Positions 22,378 to 36,000 of a stretch of 64,000 nucleotides of DNA are shown here, piece after piece. Position 1 is the first letter of the stretch; each line of letters begins with the position of its first letter. The stretch is from Opeltia flavorubescens (taxonomy: Eukaryota; Ascomycota; Lecanoromycetes; Teloschistales; Teloschistaceae), in NCBI GenBank assembly GCA_000442125.1, contig KE546972.1, positions 766,022-830,021 of the forward strand, written 5' to 3'. Made by a program: the position numbers and the translations under genes. The notes under the pieces are model-generated. The model saw nothing but the letters and a program-made list of their open reading frames with translations, made no database searches and was not told the DNA's origin.

Positions 22378-24660
22378 TTGCTCGTTAAAGCGGATAACAT
22401 TGTTCGCAACGAGACCATCGTCCGCGTACGCCGACGTAACGCAGAGACCATCGCTTGCGGAGGTTCATTATCAAGAGAAACTCTGGCGAACCTGGATGTT
22501 CACGAAATTGCAGCATGTTTCCGGAAGTTAGGTATTCCCAAGCGAGTACTTGAAATCTCTAACGATGGCGAAAAAACCCGACCGGACTTGCGGACACAGG
22601 CATGGCAAGATTAGCGGCCCAATATCTTGCTAAACTTCGCGAAAGACAATCTATCCAAAAAAAACACTTTTCTCTCACGAGAAAACGAAGTCAGAGGACA
22701 TTATGGAAGTGAAGAATCCTCTTCTCATTCGAGTCTTATAGTCAATGTTACCGGTAACCAAAGGTCGCAATCGCTTCGATTTACCCAACGGCTACAAAGT
22801 ATCCGTAGTATAAATTGGCGTTAAGACGGAAGTCCAACCGAGTCTCTGACGACTCAATCAAAAGCACTTCTCTCGACGAAAAGCGCAAGCCTCGTCGAGA
22901 ACTCCCCATTGGAAAGTGGCGTCTACGGGTATGATGTCGAGACCATTGTCGTCAGGAACATGACTTCTGACACCATTCCTCTCGCATGCACTTCATCTGA
23001 ACTTACGCAAACTACGTAGGAATAAGACCAAGGTCAAGGAAAAAAGGACGCAGTCGGCGTATTCTGCCAATTATAACCACGATCCATCGGTAATAGCACG
23101 AGGTGGATCCTCTAATATGGTGTATTCACGCTACCGGGAACTCACTAATCAGCGAGCCTACACTACAGCATTCTGGTTCATTCCTAGTTTGTTACATGGA
23201 TATTAGCTCTTCTGTAGTCATTTCGAGCGTACAATATCGTGCTCATTCAAAACCAATGGTAAAACACCAGAGGTAAAAAAAAGTGTTTAAGCCCTTTAGA
23301 CCTTAATGGGGAGACTCGATAATCTTAAGCTGCAAAGTGAAGCTGGTTAGCACACAAAAGATGTAGCAGATCAACTCGGTCTACCACTGGATCAAGGAAT
23401 GATACTGACACTTAGGATTGGAGATAAGACCAAAACCCCATGACACTCGATTCAGGCCTTTGATACAATTTCAAATCGAACTCGTTCGTAAAGATTTATC
23501 CGTCAAATATATCACCCATCGTACCTTTGTTGGTCAGCAACCTTACTATAGTAAAGACAGTCAGGCGTACCGTGTCAATTACTGCTCAAAACCAGCAGAA
23601 TCTACGACAGTATCCTGTGGAGAGACGAAGCAAGCAGCAAGAATTTCCTCTTGATTGAGTGGCCTCTAGTGGAGAAACTTGAATATGAGCCCTTCCCAAC
23701 CGTCCGTCGAAGCTCGCGAATCACCAAGGAGAGCAAACAGTATAATGCATTCAACATCCATACTCCACTATATTATGCATACTCTGGCCCAAAAATGTAC
23801 TTCCCTACAGACTCTGTTGAGTACCGCACTGCCCTCCCTGTCTTTACCATTGTCAAGCAGCCTGATGGTATCCCAACGCATGATGACAACTTTGGATGCA
23901 TCCGAAGGAGAGCCAGCATATAAGCTTACTTTAATGAGACCTTGAATATATGTATCGAAAGCAGCATAGCAAATTTTCTCCAGAACTGAGGAGATAATGC
24001 AGCACCCAGCAAGAATGCCTATGTCGAGAAGCTGAAGAGATGTAACTTTGGGACTCCAAAATACCGACAGGCTCTAGGTACCTCTATATTATCTTCAAAC
24101 GGGAAAAAATCTGGTGGGTACATGTTTCGTAGTGTACTCTGCTACCCCTTTTCCTCCATAAAAACCTGTGGTGTGATGATGTCAATGATTCGGGTGTTCT
24201 TAAGGGCAACAAATCCGTGCCAGAACTAAAAGGGAACAAGATGGGTCACTGGCTTGTAGTCATTGCACGACGTTTGCCAGACAAAAAGATTGACCTGGAA
24301 TACCTAAACAGATACTGGATCTACGGTATACTGGGAGATTTTCAATAGCATGAATCTAGACAACGTTCGTGGAAGATTCAGAGCTGCATCTAGAAACAAC
24401 ACTGCTGTTCTATTTCCTATCTATCAAAACGCTCGAGCTTGTCGCATCACATTTATATCCCAAAATAAAATCACAAAAAACACAGACCAGTTGATTGGAC
24501 CTGGGTGGTACCGGAGGAGGAACTCGATCTCGGACCACTGCGTGACAATAGACCGCGAAAGCGCAAGCGAAGTGATGGGCTCTAGGAGGTACCGGATTCA
24601 GAGGATTGAAAGCTTTATTGCTGGATGAAGTTGTTTCTGCAGATTCGAGGGAAAGATGAA
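22378..24660 (+). other. Decayed coding-like block, family not recognised
   Basis: Several islands with protein-like composition lie in one orientation downstream of the repeat-bearing stretch: 22,378-22,614 (rich in Arg, with VRVRRRNAETIACGG), 23,418-23,950 (with TVRRSSRITKESKQY), and about 24,170-24,660 (with a basic RPRKRKR run that looks like a nuclear localisation signal). They change frame repeatedly. The order could reflect one old mobile element or a nuclear protein gene; I cannot name the family. Confidence 0.3.
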
Positions 24661-26116
24661 ATTCCACTCCAGGATCGACAGGATCCCTAAGTATAGAGCA
24701 AGGTATAGATTTGATCCAACATCGGCAACGACATTAGGAGTGTCTTGATATACAATGTTCTCAAAATCCTACATAGGTTGTATCAGCTTGGCCCCGACAG
24801 AATCGTAGACTTGATCGAAGACTCTTCGACGCGAAACCATGATCTCTTTTGCATCACTTTTGGATGATTCTCGTCGCTACTTGGAAGACACCGCTCGTAT
24901 ATCAATCAATGTACACTCTGTTGAAAGGGCCCACAGATAGTAGGGCTAAGAAGAACTGGGATTTCTACTACGTGTTCAAACTCTCATTATTTGGCTGGGG
25001 CTTGACAAATCAAAATGGAAAGCGAGATAGTAGACTGCAATAAGAAATCTGGCAGGAGCCAGAGATACTTTGGGACGATTGAATTCCCTGGTCCAGATCT
25101 GGACTACTGCAATCTAATTAAATTCATACAACATCTTCATAACGAAGCATTATTTTTACTGAAACCTTGCCCTTCAAAAGATTGTCATATCCTCTCGAAA
25201 ACCGACATTACGAGCTGAGATACATCGAGCTCACTTGTCACAATCATGATATTGTGCTGGATTGAGATATGCAAGGTTTTTCGAAGGCACAGATATCATT
25301 TACACGCTATCTCGCGTACTTAGTCGTACCTTACTAGAGACTTTTGAATTATATATATCTTAGTCTTCTCGCTTCTCCATAGCACCTCTCCGCGCCCACT
25401 ACCAATCTACATTGGACAAAACCATATTATAAGAGCAGGCTTCTCACGCCTGTCTGACTATGCAAATCAGTACATGATCTTCAGGCTGTCGGTGCTTGAT
25501 TCCTATGTTTTGCTGGATGGTATGGTTAACCGGATATATTCCTGTCTTCCCATTCCAATCGCAGGTCCTCGGCTACTTTCCTTATCGTGGAACATCAGCG
25601 CGGATGTTTTGATTATCACGATTTCGAGAAAAGATCTACCGATTTCTGGTGAAAGCTTGCTGAGGAAACCGTCTTAGGTGAAAGTAAAATAGAGATCACC
25701 GGACCGAAGTTGAAAGAAAGGGCAAAATGGCGAAGGAGATATCTAACAAGAGCTATCTAAAAACATAGAGACTACTAGATCTTCACGAGAGCTTATTCTC
25801 GGCCATTGTGCCTATTGATCATTGACCCGCGATGATCAGGATTGTGAGATTTCTTCTTTGTACTGTAGTGTGGTGTGATTTTGCACATGACTTTGATATA
25901 GCCGAGATCTGAGAATGAGGCAGCTGAGGAAGACACCGATTGAAAGAGATTATCGTTAAATGCAATTTTAATATACGATGATTACAGCATGCTTAATCAC
26001 GACTCCAGCGTCCTACCTACGATGACGCGATAACCGTGGGATAAGAAGAGCTATTTGGACGATGATTCAATACGGAAACTTCCAAATCGACCAAAGACAT
26101 TTTCCCGACTACATGT

Positions 26117-26485
26117 TATGACCCGGTGGAATGTTCTGTGTGCCAGGAAATACAAACTAATCGACGGACAGCAAAGATATCGTGCACTCACAAAGTTTGC
26201 GAAACATGTTTCTTGAGCATTGTGACATCCTACTCGCCACCTCCACCGTCAGAAGACCAGACTAATAATATCGCAGGGACGTGAGTGAGCGTTAGCTGTG
26301 GTGGATATTTCGACAAGAATTCCAGAATCAAGGTCGAGAGACAGCCGATATCTCCGGCAGAATCATTGTTGTGGACTCACGATGCAGCAGTTTTTCAATA
26401 CGCATATGAATTTCTCCGACTCCATGAGAGGTTCCGTGCAGCGGTGGCCATAGACACCGGTCAATATCTTAGTGAAGCACGATAA
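26117..26485 (+). pseudogene. RING-finger-like gene remnant
   Basis: The frame from 26117 reads YDPVECSVCQEIQ, followed by SCTHKVCETCF. This gives C-x2-C, then C-x-H-x2-C-x2-C with 13 residues between, which is the first six metal ligands of a C3HC4 RING. A further single Cys (SCGGYF) lies about 33 residues downstream, but the usual last Cys pair is incomplete. The same frame continues after one stop codon with a well-composed stretch (about 26,285-26,485). RING proteins are mostly E3 ubiquitin ligases; here only a relic is claimed. An intact 5' start was not found. Confidence 0.45.
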
Positions 26486-28123
26486 ACCTCGTGCCAGAAC
26501 CCGCCAGCTACAGGCAAGAAACAGGTCATTGTGGCATACATTTTGTACTACTTTGGAATACAAATAGGTGAATGTGATAGTAAATTCGAAATAACACTTT
26601 CAATGTCATTTCCAAGAAGCTCCGTATACACCCCAAATATAGACAATTACGACGTCTAGGCGGATATTGATCTATATGAGAGGCCATCGTAATTCCAGCA
26701 CATCCAGGATCTCTACACTGCTGAGATCTGTCATGCTATTGCAGCCTTGTTCTATTACATAGATGAATTTAATACGTCAATGGTAACGTCGTCCAAAATA
26801 CGTTGGTTTCATGGATGAAGAGGCATAAGTACGGTGATCCGACGACTACATAATATCATGTCAGGAATAAAGAAGCCGAGCTGCTGTAAAAATTAAAGTG
26901 CACCCGCCCGACAACATCGGTCAACAAAGGAACGCCGAATCCAGATCAAGAGGAACCACATGTGCGGCGCAACACAAAGTTCGAATCAATCGGATGGACG
27001 ACAAGATATCGAGTGTGAGGATGATTCGCTGCAACCATGGAATGAGATGAAAGCACCTGGGTAAATACGACCAACAAGGAGTAATGCAAATCAACGGGTA
27101 ATTGCTGCTAGGATGTATCTCTGTGAGGAAATCAATCAAAATCGCTGATGATCATGGCAGAAAGGGTAGATAATCTATAAGACATTGATCCAGCTATTCA
27201 CGTCGGGATTTTAGATCTTGGATTTTACTACTACGAGTCTCGAAGAACCTTGATATTATACAGGACAAGTCACTTTCGACAACACCGCGAAGTACCTTTA
27301 CACCAATACTAAAGACAAGTGTCGTTACAGATATTAAGGCACGAATAGTGACTGGCCTTCAGGGGGTGAAAGAACAGTTTCAGCTGCTGTATATTCATTG
27401 ATCTAAGTTTTCCGTCAATAAAACTAGCTGTACAATACTAGATACACAATCAGTCGTAGAAGTATCCTATCGTTGTGATTACAAGACGCCCATCGACTCC
27501 TACCGCAAACTATATCAGCCTTCCCCTCACTCAGCAAAAATCCTCCTTAGCCGCTTCACCCGAGTGATACTGCCGAAAGACGATATCTATCACATCCAAA
27601 TATCGACGCACTTACTTAACGTAGAGAATGGCTTATAGAATAAAGAGCCTGCCGGTGGCATCGGCAACCTGCAGGAGGCTGTCACCATTGATAACTTCGC
27701 TCGCAGCTCGTCAATGCAGGAATGGATGAAGAAAGAAGGTTTTAGTGTAACCACAGGGCATAGAAACCAGAGAAAGCTGATCATAGCCAAGGCTAAGCAA
27801 GATGATGTGCGGCCATTCATCCAAATGTATTTACCCAAGATACATTAGAGTACACTCCGTTGATTCGTATAGCGACTTCGCATTGAGCAAAGACTCTGTA
27901 TTCTCAAGTCTTTCGCAAGAGTTGCAGCTGACAGTAACACAGCTATATGCACTTATGATCCAAACAATATGATAACCCCATAAGGGGGAACAGAATAATG
28001 CAAAACGAAGATTTAAAGTACCGATCACTACGCAGCCACAGAATTTTGCCCATGGCTGAGGAGACTCCGTAAACCTAAGCAGTCTTCCCGATCAGTCGGT
28101 CACGGACTGTACATGTTTTCGAA

Positions 28124-28369
28124 ATGATCCAGAACGATATACAACAGATCAAATGGGGCTGTAAGTATCTCATATCGATCAAACAATAATTATCTGTTTA
28201 GCATCAACGATCGTGATGGCTAATCTGGGTGCACGCTCGAACTGCGTATATGGAGAACGCCATTGTATTGCCGGACCGGGTACGTACCAAATCTTAATTT
28301 ACTTTCATTATGGTTCTAACATGTTCGACAGCCAAGAAAGACAAGAAACCGAACGAATTCAAGGGCTAA
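28124..28369 (+). CDS. Possible spliced micro-gene (50 codons, three exons)
   Basis: A model with exons 28124-28160, 28202-28279 and 28332-28369 gives an uninterrupted 50-residue basic peptide with two Cys (core SNCVYGERHCIAGPAKKDKK). The introns are 41 nt (GTAAGT ... TTTAG) and 52 nt (GTACGT ... TTCTAACATG ... GACAG), the second with a textbook branch site. Finding two good introns in a heavily eroded region is unusual. There is no signal peptide in this model, and the first intron is short. It may be the surviving 3' part of a larger gene or a chance arrangement. No family is recognised. Confidence 0.25.
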
Positions 28370-28839
28370 ACGACGAAACGCTTCCTTTGGTGTTCGTATG
28401 GTTCCTCCGTAAGGATTTTCCCTCCTGAGTGCTTCTGAGTGTTTAAGCACATACAGACTTTCACTTGACCAGCGCAGGATGATGAAATTCTCCAATTTAT
28501 CGATACTGTCATATTCCGAGCAAGCAGAGACCAGACCAAAACAGAATAGAGTAGTATTAGCCTACTACTATCTTGTAGTAGTTATCTAATTCTTTTCTCA
28601 CACATCATTTGCTTGCACATAGGTACGTAACAGATACAGAGCCTCTTGGGGAACCTATCAGTTTTTCCATATCCAAGCTTCTGCCGGTCGTACCTCGATA
28701 GCCACACTTTTATATCATAAACAATACATCAAGATAGCATTTCTAACTGCTCTATGTTCACCGGGTTGAGACTTCGCCCTGATAGCGAAGAAAAGCAAGG
28801 GATATCTATTTCAATTATAGAGAATCAAATTTGGAATGT

Positions 28840-29690
28840 CACAGTAATCCTTGTCTGGCGGTGAATACGATGATTTATTTCGCTATAAGGACAAGAAACG
28901 GTCCAGGAATGATCGTCACGATGCCTATAATGAACTTCGCCAGCGTATGGTCCAAGATACCTTACGACTCGAAGACCATCGTAGGTTTGGCCGGAGATAG
29001 AACAAAACGGATACAGAAACCTGTTCTATCGTCAAGACTTATCAATAGAATTTTGACGATCGCAGATGCGCTCGTTAAATGGAATTCCTGGCTCTATTTC
29101 AATCCAGTCAAGGTTATGGGGACTGGTTATTACTGTCATCCCTGGAATCACTTCAAATTACCGCTAAATATACATCTGGTGAACCAGGAACATGTGAATA
29201 GAGGCGCTCCATGTATCCAAACTAGGTTGTAATTCTATTGGATATATACCCTGGTTATCTTTACAAAGAAGGCCCAATTCTTCAAGGGCTGTGCTTTGGA
29301 ATGTGACTTCTACAAGACGATGACGGCATAAAGATGTATTTAGCTACATTTCTAGCATCCTATTCGTTGGGGATGTATGGTCGTGATATCAAGACCGCGC
29401 AGAGAGAGGTCATGGACTCCAAAGCACATATTCAAGTCCTACAGCAGAATAAGTCAAGCAGGAAAAGAGCATTGTCCAGGCGGTGTAACTGGAAATCGCG
29501 GCTGGAAGAGTGCCAGATTCGGAGAAAATTCATTCCTCCTTCGATCGAGACCGAGCAAATATCGAAGCGATCAAACGGTCATCAATTGACAATTTTCTGC
29601 AAGAACATAAAGCCCAGAGTGATCATCATTTCGACTCGGAACTGCGGACATCGACCAATATTTAACTGCAAGGGTTATTAGAAAACGTTA
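28840..29690 (+). other. Coding-like remnant, unrecognised
   Basis: One frame near 28,870-28,990 reads as a highly charged helix-like stretch (RHDAYNELRQRMVQDTLRLE), and another near 29,455-29,660 is similarly charged (PDSEKIHSSFDRDRANIE). Both look like former coiled-coil protein sequence in the same orientation but different frames. No family is recognised. Confidence 0.3.
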
Positions 29691-31613
29691 AAAGACTTAT
29701 TATTTTCGGTGTCTACTGAATCTACCACTTCTTTTACACATTAACTTTAGTTGACACCGATATTAGCTCCTTGCTTGTACCCTTTGGTCGTATCGACTAG
29801 AACGAAGGGACCTACGTCGCTCCACAACACCAAGACACCGGTTGATTTACGGTACCTTTGATAATTCCCATAGCTGCAAGAAATGGTGCGAACAGTGTTA
29901 TAAGCAAGAGATTGATCACTCTAATGTCATGATCGTCCCTAATTTGAGTCGAAGAACTTTTTACTTCACACTTTTCAAAGCCACTCCAGATATTTCATGA
30001 CAGGATCCCAGTACGGAGGACGAACAAGTCATCAAACAATGTTGTTTTAGAAACATTTTACGTCAAATAGGTCGACCACGTCACAGCGCCACGAGAAATG
30101 TCAGCCTTCTTTGAGCTTTTGAATGACCAGGTCCAGGGATAGACGCATTCAATAGAACCACCATCATCAAAAGTGACTGCTATTCAAACCCTTACTTGAT
30201 TCTGCCGTAGGAATGAGAATCTTCGGAATTGGGAAAGGAAAGGCCTTATTTGCACGCTGGTAAGAGTGTACCAGAAGCGCAATCACCTACAAACGGAATA
30301 ACCCAGGTGGCAACGCAAATTTGTGAAAATCAAATATCCTTGGGTTATAAGGGTGGTGAAGAAAGCATTCTTAAAGCAAAGAATATCGAAAAAGGATATG
30401 CCAGCTGCAAGTGCTCGTGGAATGGGGGATGAGGTAAGATGAATATTCAATTATAATGACAGATCAAGATTTATTGATTCTGCCTTAGCGAGTCGGGGGA
30501 AGCTCAAGGAGAAGCAGGGAACCGCATTTAAAATAGGAGAAGTAGATAGCTTTAAATGTAATCATCGAATTACTTGGCCGGCGATAGGAAAAACCTCCTC
30601 TGTAAGATTTTACATTACACTTTATCGCACCATTTTAGATTTCCTCTCGGAGCTCCATGGATATGAGTGGTGAGGGTATGCAAGAAAATATTCCATTAGA
30701 ATGGCAGGAGAAAAATGTACCCGGATAAATCGACAAGGATTTTGAGGCAATCTTGGACCTTGAAAATCTTTAATTCTCCTACTACTCTTGATTTGCACGC
30801 TAGACCTTGGGATCTCTTCGGCCACTAACCTTTGAACAACTTTACTCGCATCCAACAGACGGAGAAATCCACTATACGACTTTTCAAATAGCTATCTTTG
30901 GCCAAATTCCCAAGTAATGAAGACGCAAGGTCAATCATGTTCCACTTGAGCTACAACGATTCAGTAGAAGAACTACTCTTATACAAGTGTAGGTAGTGGT
31001 TTTCACTGAGCATTGTCCGAAAATGACTTCCAGGAAATCGGATGAGATATCCGCGAAAGAAGCCCCAGGCATGGCCGACCCATATGTCCGTTCGAGAGAC
31101 CTCATGTTCATGTATTTGAAGAGGATGCTTCGGGGAAGAAGCAGAGAGAAAGAGCACGGTTAAGCATCTTGAAAGTGTGGCCAAATGAACGTTATCTAAG
31201 TCGGAAACTTTTTAAACCCGGCGTGAGCCAGTACAATATTAAGGCTGTCTGCCTACAGTTGTTTGGCCACAGACCGGGTATGAATGGTGTTCGTTCCTTC
31301 GACAGTTTTGCGCGAAAACACCTTCTGTATCAAGATTCAAGCCTCGAAGAAGTTCTGCAATAACGGCTGTCCTAGGAACATGCATGAAAACTTGCCGACA
31401 ATAACCTTTTAGTGCTGCTTAATGTGGCTTCCTACGTTTTGCACCAGATAACTAGAATATACCAATTAATTGTCAATGATACAATGAGGCATATCGAGAG
31501 CTTCTCTGAAGTCTCTCGATAAGGATGATTGGATCAAAAGCCTGCGGTCATGCCATCAATTTCTTCGTCCAGGCACTCAGCTTCCGATGATCTTTCTGCC
31601 GATCTGAGCGATC

Positions 31614-32051
31614 ATGCGTGCGAACACGAACCTTGAAAATGAAGAAAGTCTCGACAAAAGGGCCAAGGAGATGCTATTAATATACAGAGCCTTTGTGTTG
31701 ATGAGTGGATATAGAACGTCATATCAAATGGACAATATAAGAGGCAAGAATTTCCATACACCTGATCAGGAGCAAAGTAGCCCTTTACAGAAGTGCGTCA
31801 AATCGCCAGGGAATCTCCAAAATCAGTCTAAAATCAATACGCTGGATGGCATGTTATTCGCGAGTGATATCTGATACAGCCCCTTATTTCAGAATACAAA
31901 GATCCTGATCAAGATCGGATATTCTACTGATCCTCAACGACGGGTCCAAGAATGGCAGACACAATATAGCTTCCCCACTACATTATAGGGTGAATCGACA
32001 AGAACAGTATACGCTCCCAAGGCCGAAAAGCTACTACATTTTAAGCTTTAA
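31614..32051 (+). pseudogene. T5orf172/MUG113-type (GIY-YIG superfamily) domain remnant
   Basis: At 31905 the translation LIKIGYSTDPQRRVQEWQTQ matches the core of the T5orf172 (MUG113) domain common in fungal genomes, where xKIGxTTxxxRRLxxW is the signature. About 75 nt further, APKAEKLLHFKL (32,013-32,048) resembles the following AExLVHxEL helix. A coding-like stretch from 31,614 precedes it. The piece is broken, short and in an AT-rich setting, so it is a relic of an accessory host gene rather than a working one. Confidence 0.5.
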
Positions 32052-32639
32052 GGGTCTCACGTACGTATTACATATCAATATTGCAATTAAATACACCAAG
32101 AGCTCTTCCGTTTCCCCGATCGGAGGTCTGGTTAGGGCGAAAGCAGTAATGGACAATTACCTTGATTAAAACCTTTTGAGCTTTGAACTGAGTTATCAGG
32201 CTTAGAAGACCGCCACCTGAGCTATACACAGTTGCTAAAATTTCTCGTTCCGCGTAACTGCGAGGTCAACGAGGTCCACGGTTTCCTCCAGAGCCACTCG
32301 GGCCCTTTAAATCTCTCTCTCATCCGTTCACCTCGTCCAACGCGACTGTTCCACGATTGTCTGTCTTGAATTCCCAAGTGATCGTCAGATATATAGACTT
32401 CGTCGAGGTTACTATCCCGGCCTAGCACAATCTCAATCAGTGAAGGCTAATTGTCCTATCATAGATACCATAGTTGGTAGACCATGGAGCTAAGGAGAAA
32501 CAATTTAGGCCAAGACCAAAGGAATACATGTGAAGATGTATAAGCAGAATAATGATGTTTATACCTTCGAAAGGGGGAACTATACGAGTACTCTGATATG
32601 AGCATTACTCTTTCTGTTACTCACAATCATCTTGACCCG

Positions 32640-33000
32640 AAGCAGAGGTTAAAAATGATTTGCGGAAGAGCGGCAATCGCGGAGATTACGGTTTTGGCGT
32701 CAGAAGGGGGCTGAGCCTCGTTGTTATGGTTATTCCGTCAGTCACAAGGTAAGTATTTTTTATGAATGTCTTGCAGGATCGTTCGATAAAAATGAAACAG
32801 GAGGGTAATTAATGATGAAAAACCTGGCGCTATTGTGGGAGATTCTGAGGAGGATTTGCTTCCTTGTGGCTGTCGTTACGAGGTAAGTTTGTGCGATTTT
32901 TATAAATATTTTGAATAATTGTTCGTCTTTTAGGAAAGCAGGTTGGGGCTATGGTGCTCCACGCGCCCGGGATTTTCCAGCAAGCACGGCAATCTTCAAT
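32640..33000 (+). other. Two adjacent splice-like motifs in decayed sequence
   Basis: GTAAGT followed by TTGCAG (32,749-32,776) and GTAAGT followed by TTTTAG (32,883-32,933) lie 130 nt apart, each preceded by a Gly/Arg-rich coding-like stretch. The second has the size of a real intron; the first is too short. This may be the remains of a spliced gene; no product is recognised. Confidence 0.2.
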
Positions 33001-36000
33001 GTGGAAGTATCACTTTGTTATCGTCAACAACCATGATTAAATTCGGTGCTAAAACGGACGACCTACCCAACCTCTAATGGAAGACGTCACATGGCTGTGG
33101 AAGCGATCCACACCATCGGAAGCCACGAGATTAGAAGGTCAGTATGTTCTGGCAATTAGATTGCAAAAGAGTGGACGCTAGACTCTAAAGCAGAGACTCG
33201 TAGATCAGATGACGAGTCTCAAGGAGTAATTAAGAAAAGACCGACGAATTCGTGAGTCGCGGCGGCATGAAGACCGATGGTTTTACCATTGAACAGCTGG
33301 AACAGATGTGCAGAGCTCGCGATCAGCAAAACAGATCATGTTGATCACATGGACGGCAGTAGAACTCTCTTCATTGAGACGACGTAAAAAACCACAAATA
33401 AGAGCTCCGCCTTTCTACGTACCGCTATATGAGGACACATTCTCAGCTTCCCGTATAGAGCTACATGAAATCTTTGGTAAAATTTGGCTCACCAGGTTTG
33501 TTGCCGAATGTGATTGACCAAGGTCATCCAGCCACCAAGTATATCAGTTGATTGGCGAAAAGTGAGTATTATAGACCAAGATTCCATAAGCTATCACAAT
33601 CACGAACCAACTTAGCACCCCGCCCTACGCAAGGAACGGATCGAGTCAATCACACGACAAGCAATAATATCCTGGCCATGATCTGAACCTTTGATGCTTT
33701 TATAACAAGTTATGGACTGATTAGTACATGAGCAGAATTACTTCATCTGTCATGGTTTTTCGAATAATTGTTCACTATAATGCAATCGACACTTGCGACG
33801 AAACTCGCCGTGGTCATTTACACTGACCGAACACAGCAGAGAATGAACATGGGGGAGGGACCAGCCTACTGTCCATCCAGCCAAATGGATCTATTGTCAA
33901 CAATCTAAGTACCACAGTCCATGGCAAGAGCTATGTTCACATATCAACATTAGGTCGGAGAACTCAAAATATATATGACCAAAGCCACGGATCCCAGGTA
34001 TGCGATATTTACTCCTCCAAATGTGTATCGATCGTCTACCTTTGAGAGACTGTGTGAAATAGGCACAAGATGACTGGATAGGTTACTTCAATGAGACTTC
34101 AAAGCATCGTTATTGAGACCGACAGAAAGAAGAGCAGCGGTTCTCTATTGAGCCTGGCTGAATACGAGTCGTTCCAATATAGCACCATTACCGCCACCGT
34201 GTATTTCGGTCTCATTTGGGGTTAATGGTAGAGTCCCAATGGTTCTTGTCGACATCAAGACCATGGGTATTGACATCTCTCCGCCCAGGAGATTTCGGGA
34301 GACCTTTGGCTGGCGCACTGCGGCCATCGGTCGGGAGAGAGTCACAGAGAAGATGCTCAAGGCAGCTTCACCCAGCGCTGCCATACATATTTCGATGGCA
34401 TTTCGAGAAATACTTCCCGGACGCTTTCAATAAGGAATTTGCAAAATATTTGAGCAAGTACTTGGTGAGGAATTACACCAAGATCTCAATCCTACAAGTT
34501 CGATGTTGTGGTCTCCCGACCAAAAATGGAAAGCATGTATGGACCTAAGATGACTTCCCATGGAAGTCCAAGACCTCGAGGTGCCGGTCAAAATCATACT
34601 ATCTTCTCAGAAGTTCAAGTAATCAAATACTTCCCCATTACCAAATCCATGATCACGACTGGCAGAAGAAGAGAAAAATGGGCTCCAGATCATGTTTCAT
34701 CAACAGGGGTGAGATATTCACGCAACTGTCAAGCCAAATGGAGCATCCACCGAGGCATGCTCAAGAGAAAGTGATTAAGGCTATGTTCACCCAGTTTTAT
34801 GGTACCAGAATCTACAAAATTAGGTGGGACGGAAAAAAGATGTGCTGGACCAGTGTCTTTGAAGTAGTGATTAGGCCATTTCTGTTACTCCCGGATCAAT
34901 ATCTCTACCTGGAATACAATTTACTGAAACGACAAGCATTGTTTATCGAGATGAGTACCTCGCTTCCAATGTCAAGCATACAGAAGTATACACCTTGCTT
35001 ATGTTGTATTATCCAGACTCGGATGTTGTGCTTTGGAGCGAAAGATTCATCTCGTCAAGCGAAAAGCATTCAATAAATTGTTCATCACTATAATCTTGGG
35101 ATGCCTATAAATTCCCATTTAGAAGAGCATTACCTTGTAAAAGATGAGGATATCGACGAGGTATACCGCTATAGAGCATGCCCGCAAAGTCTTCAAGAAA
35201 GGTCTAGTGTGCCTTTGGTCTTGTTCATATCACATCTTAACCTAGTGATACCTGTTGAAGACTTCAATCAGGCCCATGGAGATTCCCGCTTGGATTACCG
35301 TGGCGAATTCGATTCCATCATCTTGCAGGGAGCAACATTATTTACATCGGAATACGTTAAATTCTCAAAGGCACGATCTCGACAACAAAACAAGGTTCCT
35401 CTGGGTGCAAGTTGTAATCATGCCGTTGACAATATGTAGGGAAAGAATATCAAGAGAATCAATAGATAATGTCGGTCAAAAGGACTGATAAAGAGCGCAT
35501 GAAGGAATGACTGCCAAGTTACAGACCATCAAGCCAATATTGATGAATCTTCAACTGGATGAAGCTTCGAGGGGACTTCCTGAAAAATTCAAGCATGCTC
35601 GATGTATGCAACCTCATAACTGTGTGCTACATGATATAAAATATGGTCTACCACCTCTGGCAGTGAGTGAGATACACTCAGCAACTCATATCTTGATGAC
35701 TAACAGAACCCTCTTAAGAGCTCAAAATATATGATTCTATAAATCATGAAGCAAAAACCGTAGTTTCGGGATCGATTTATTTTGAGTAGCAATTACAACG
35801 ATGCACCGCAGTCTACTCGTACCGTACATTGGCGAACGCCGACGTTACAAGCACGATACTCCACAAAGAACTGAAAATTACGCCCCTGCTACAAAATTCA
35901 TAAATCTCAGACGGCATAGAATATATCGCAGCAGAACATTACAATACACAATTTTCTTGGAATGAGCTATCGGAAAAGTGGTCTCATTATGTAAGAGCGC

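Noticed and set aside
33880-35740. Several 60-130-codon frames read as integrase or reverse transcriptase parts
   Set aside because: No catalytic motif could be recognised, and the resemblance was only in general composition.
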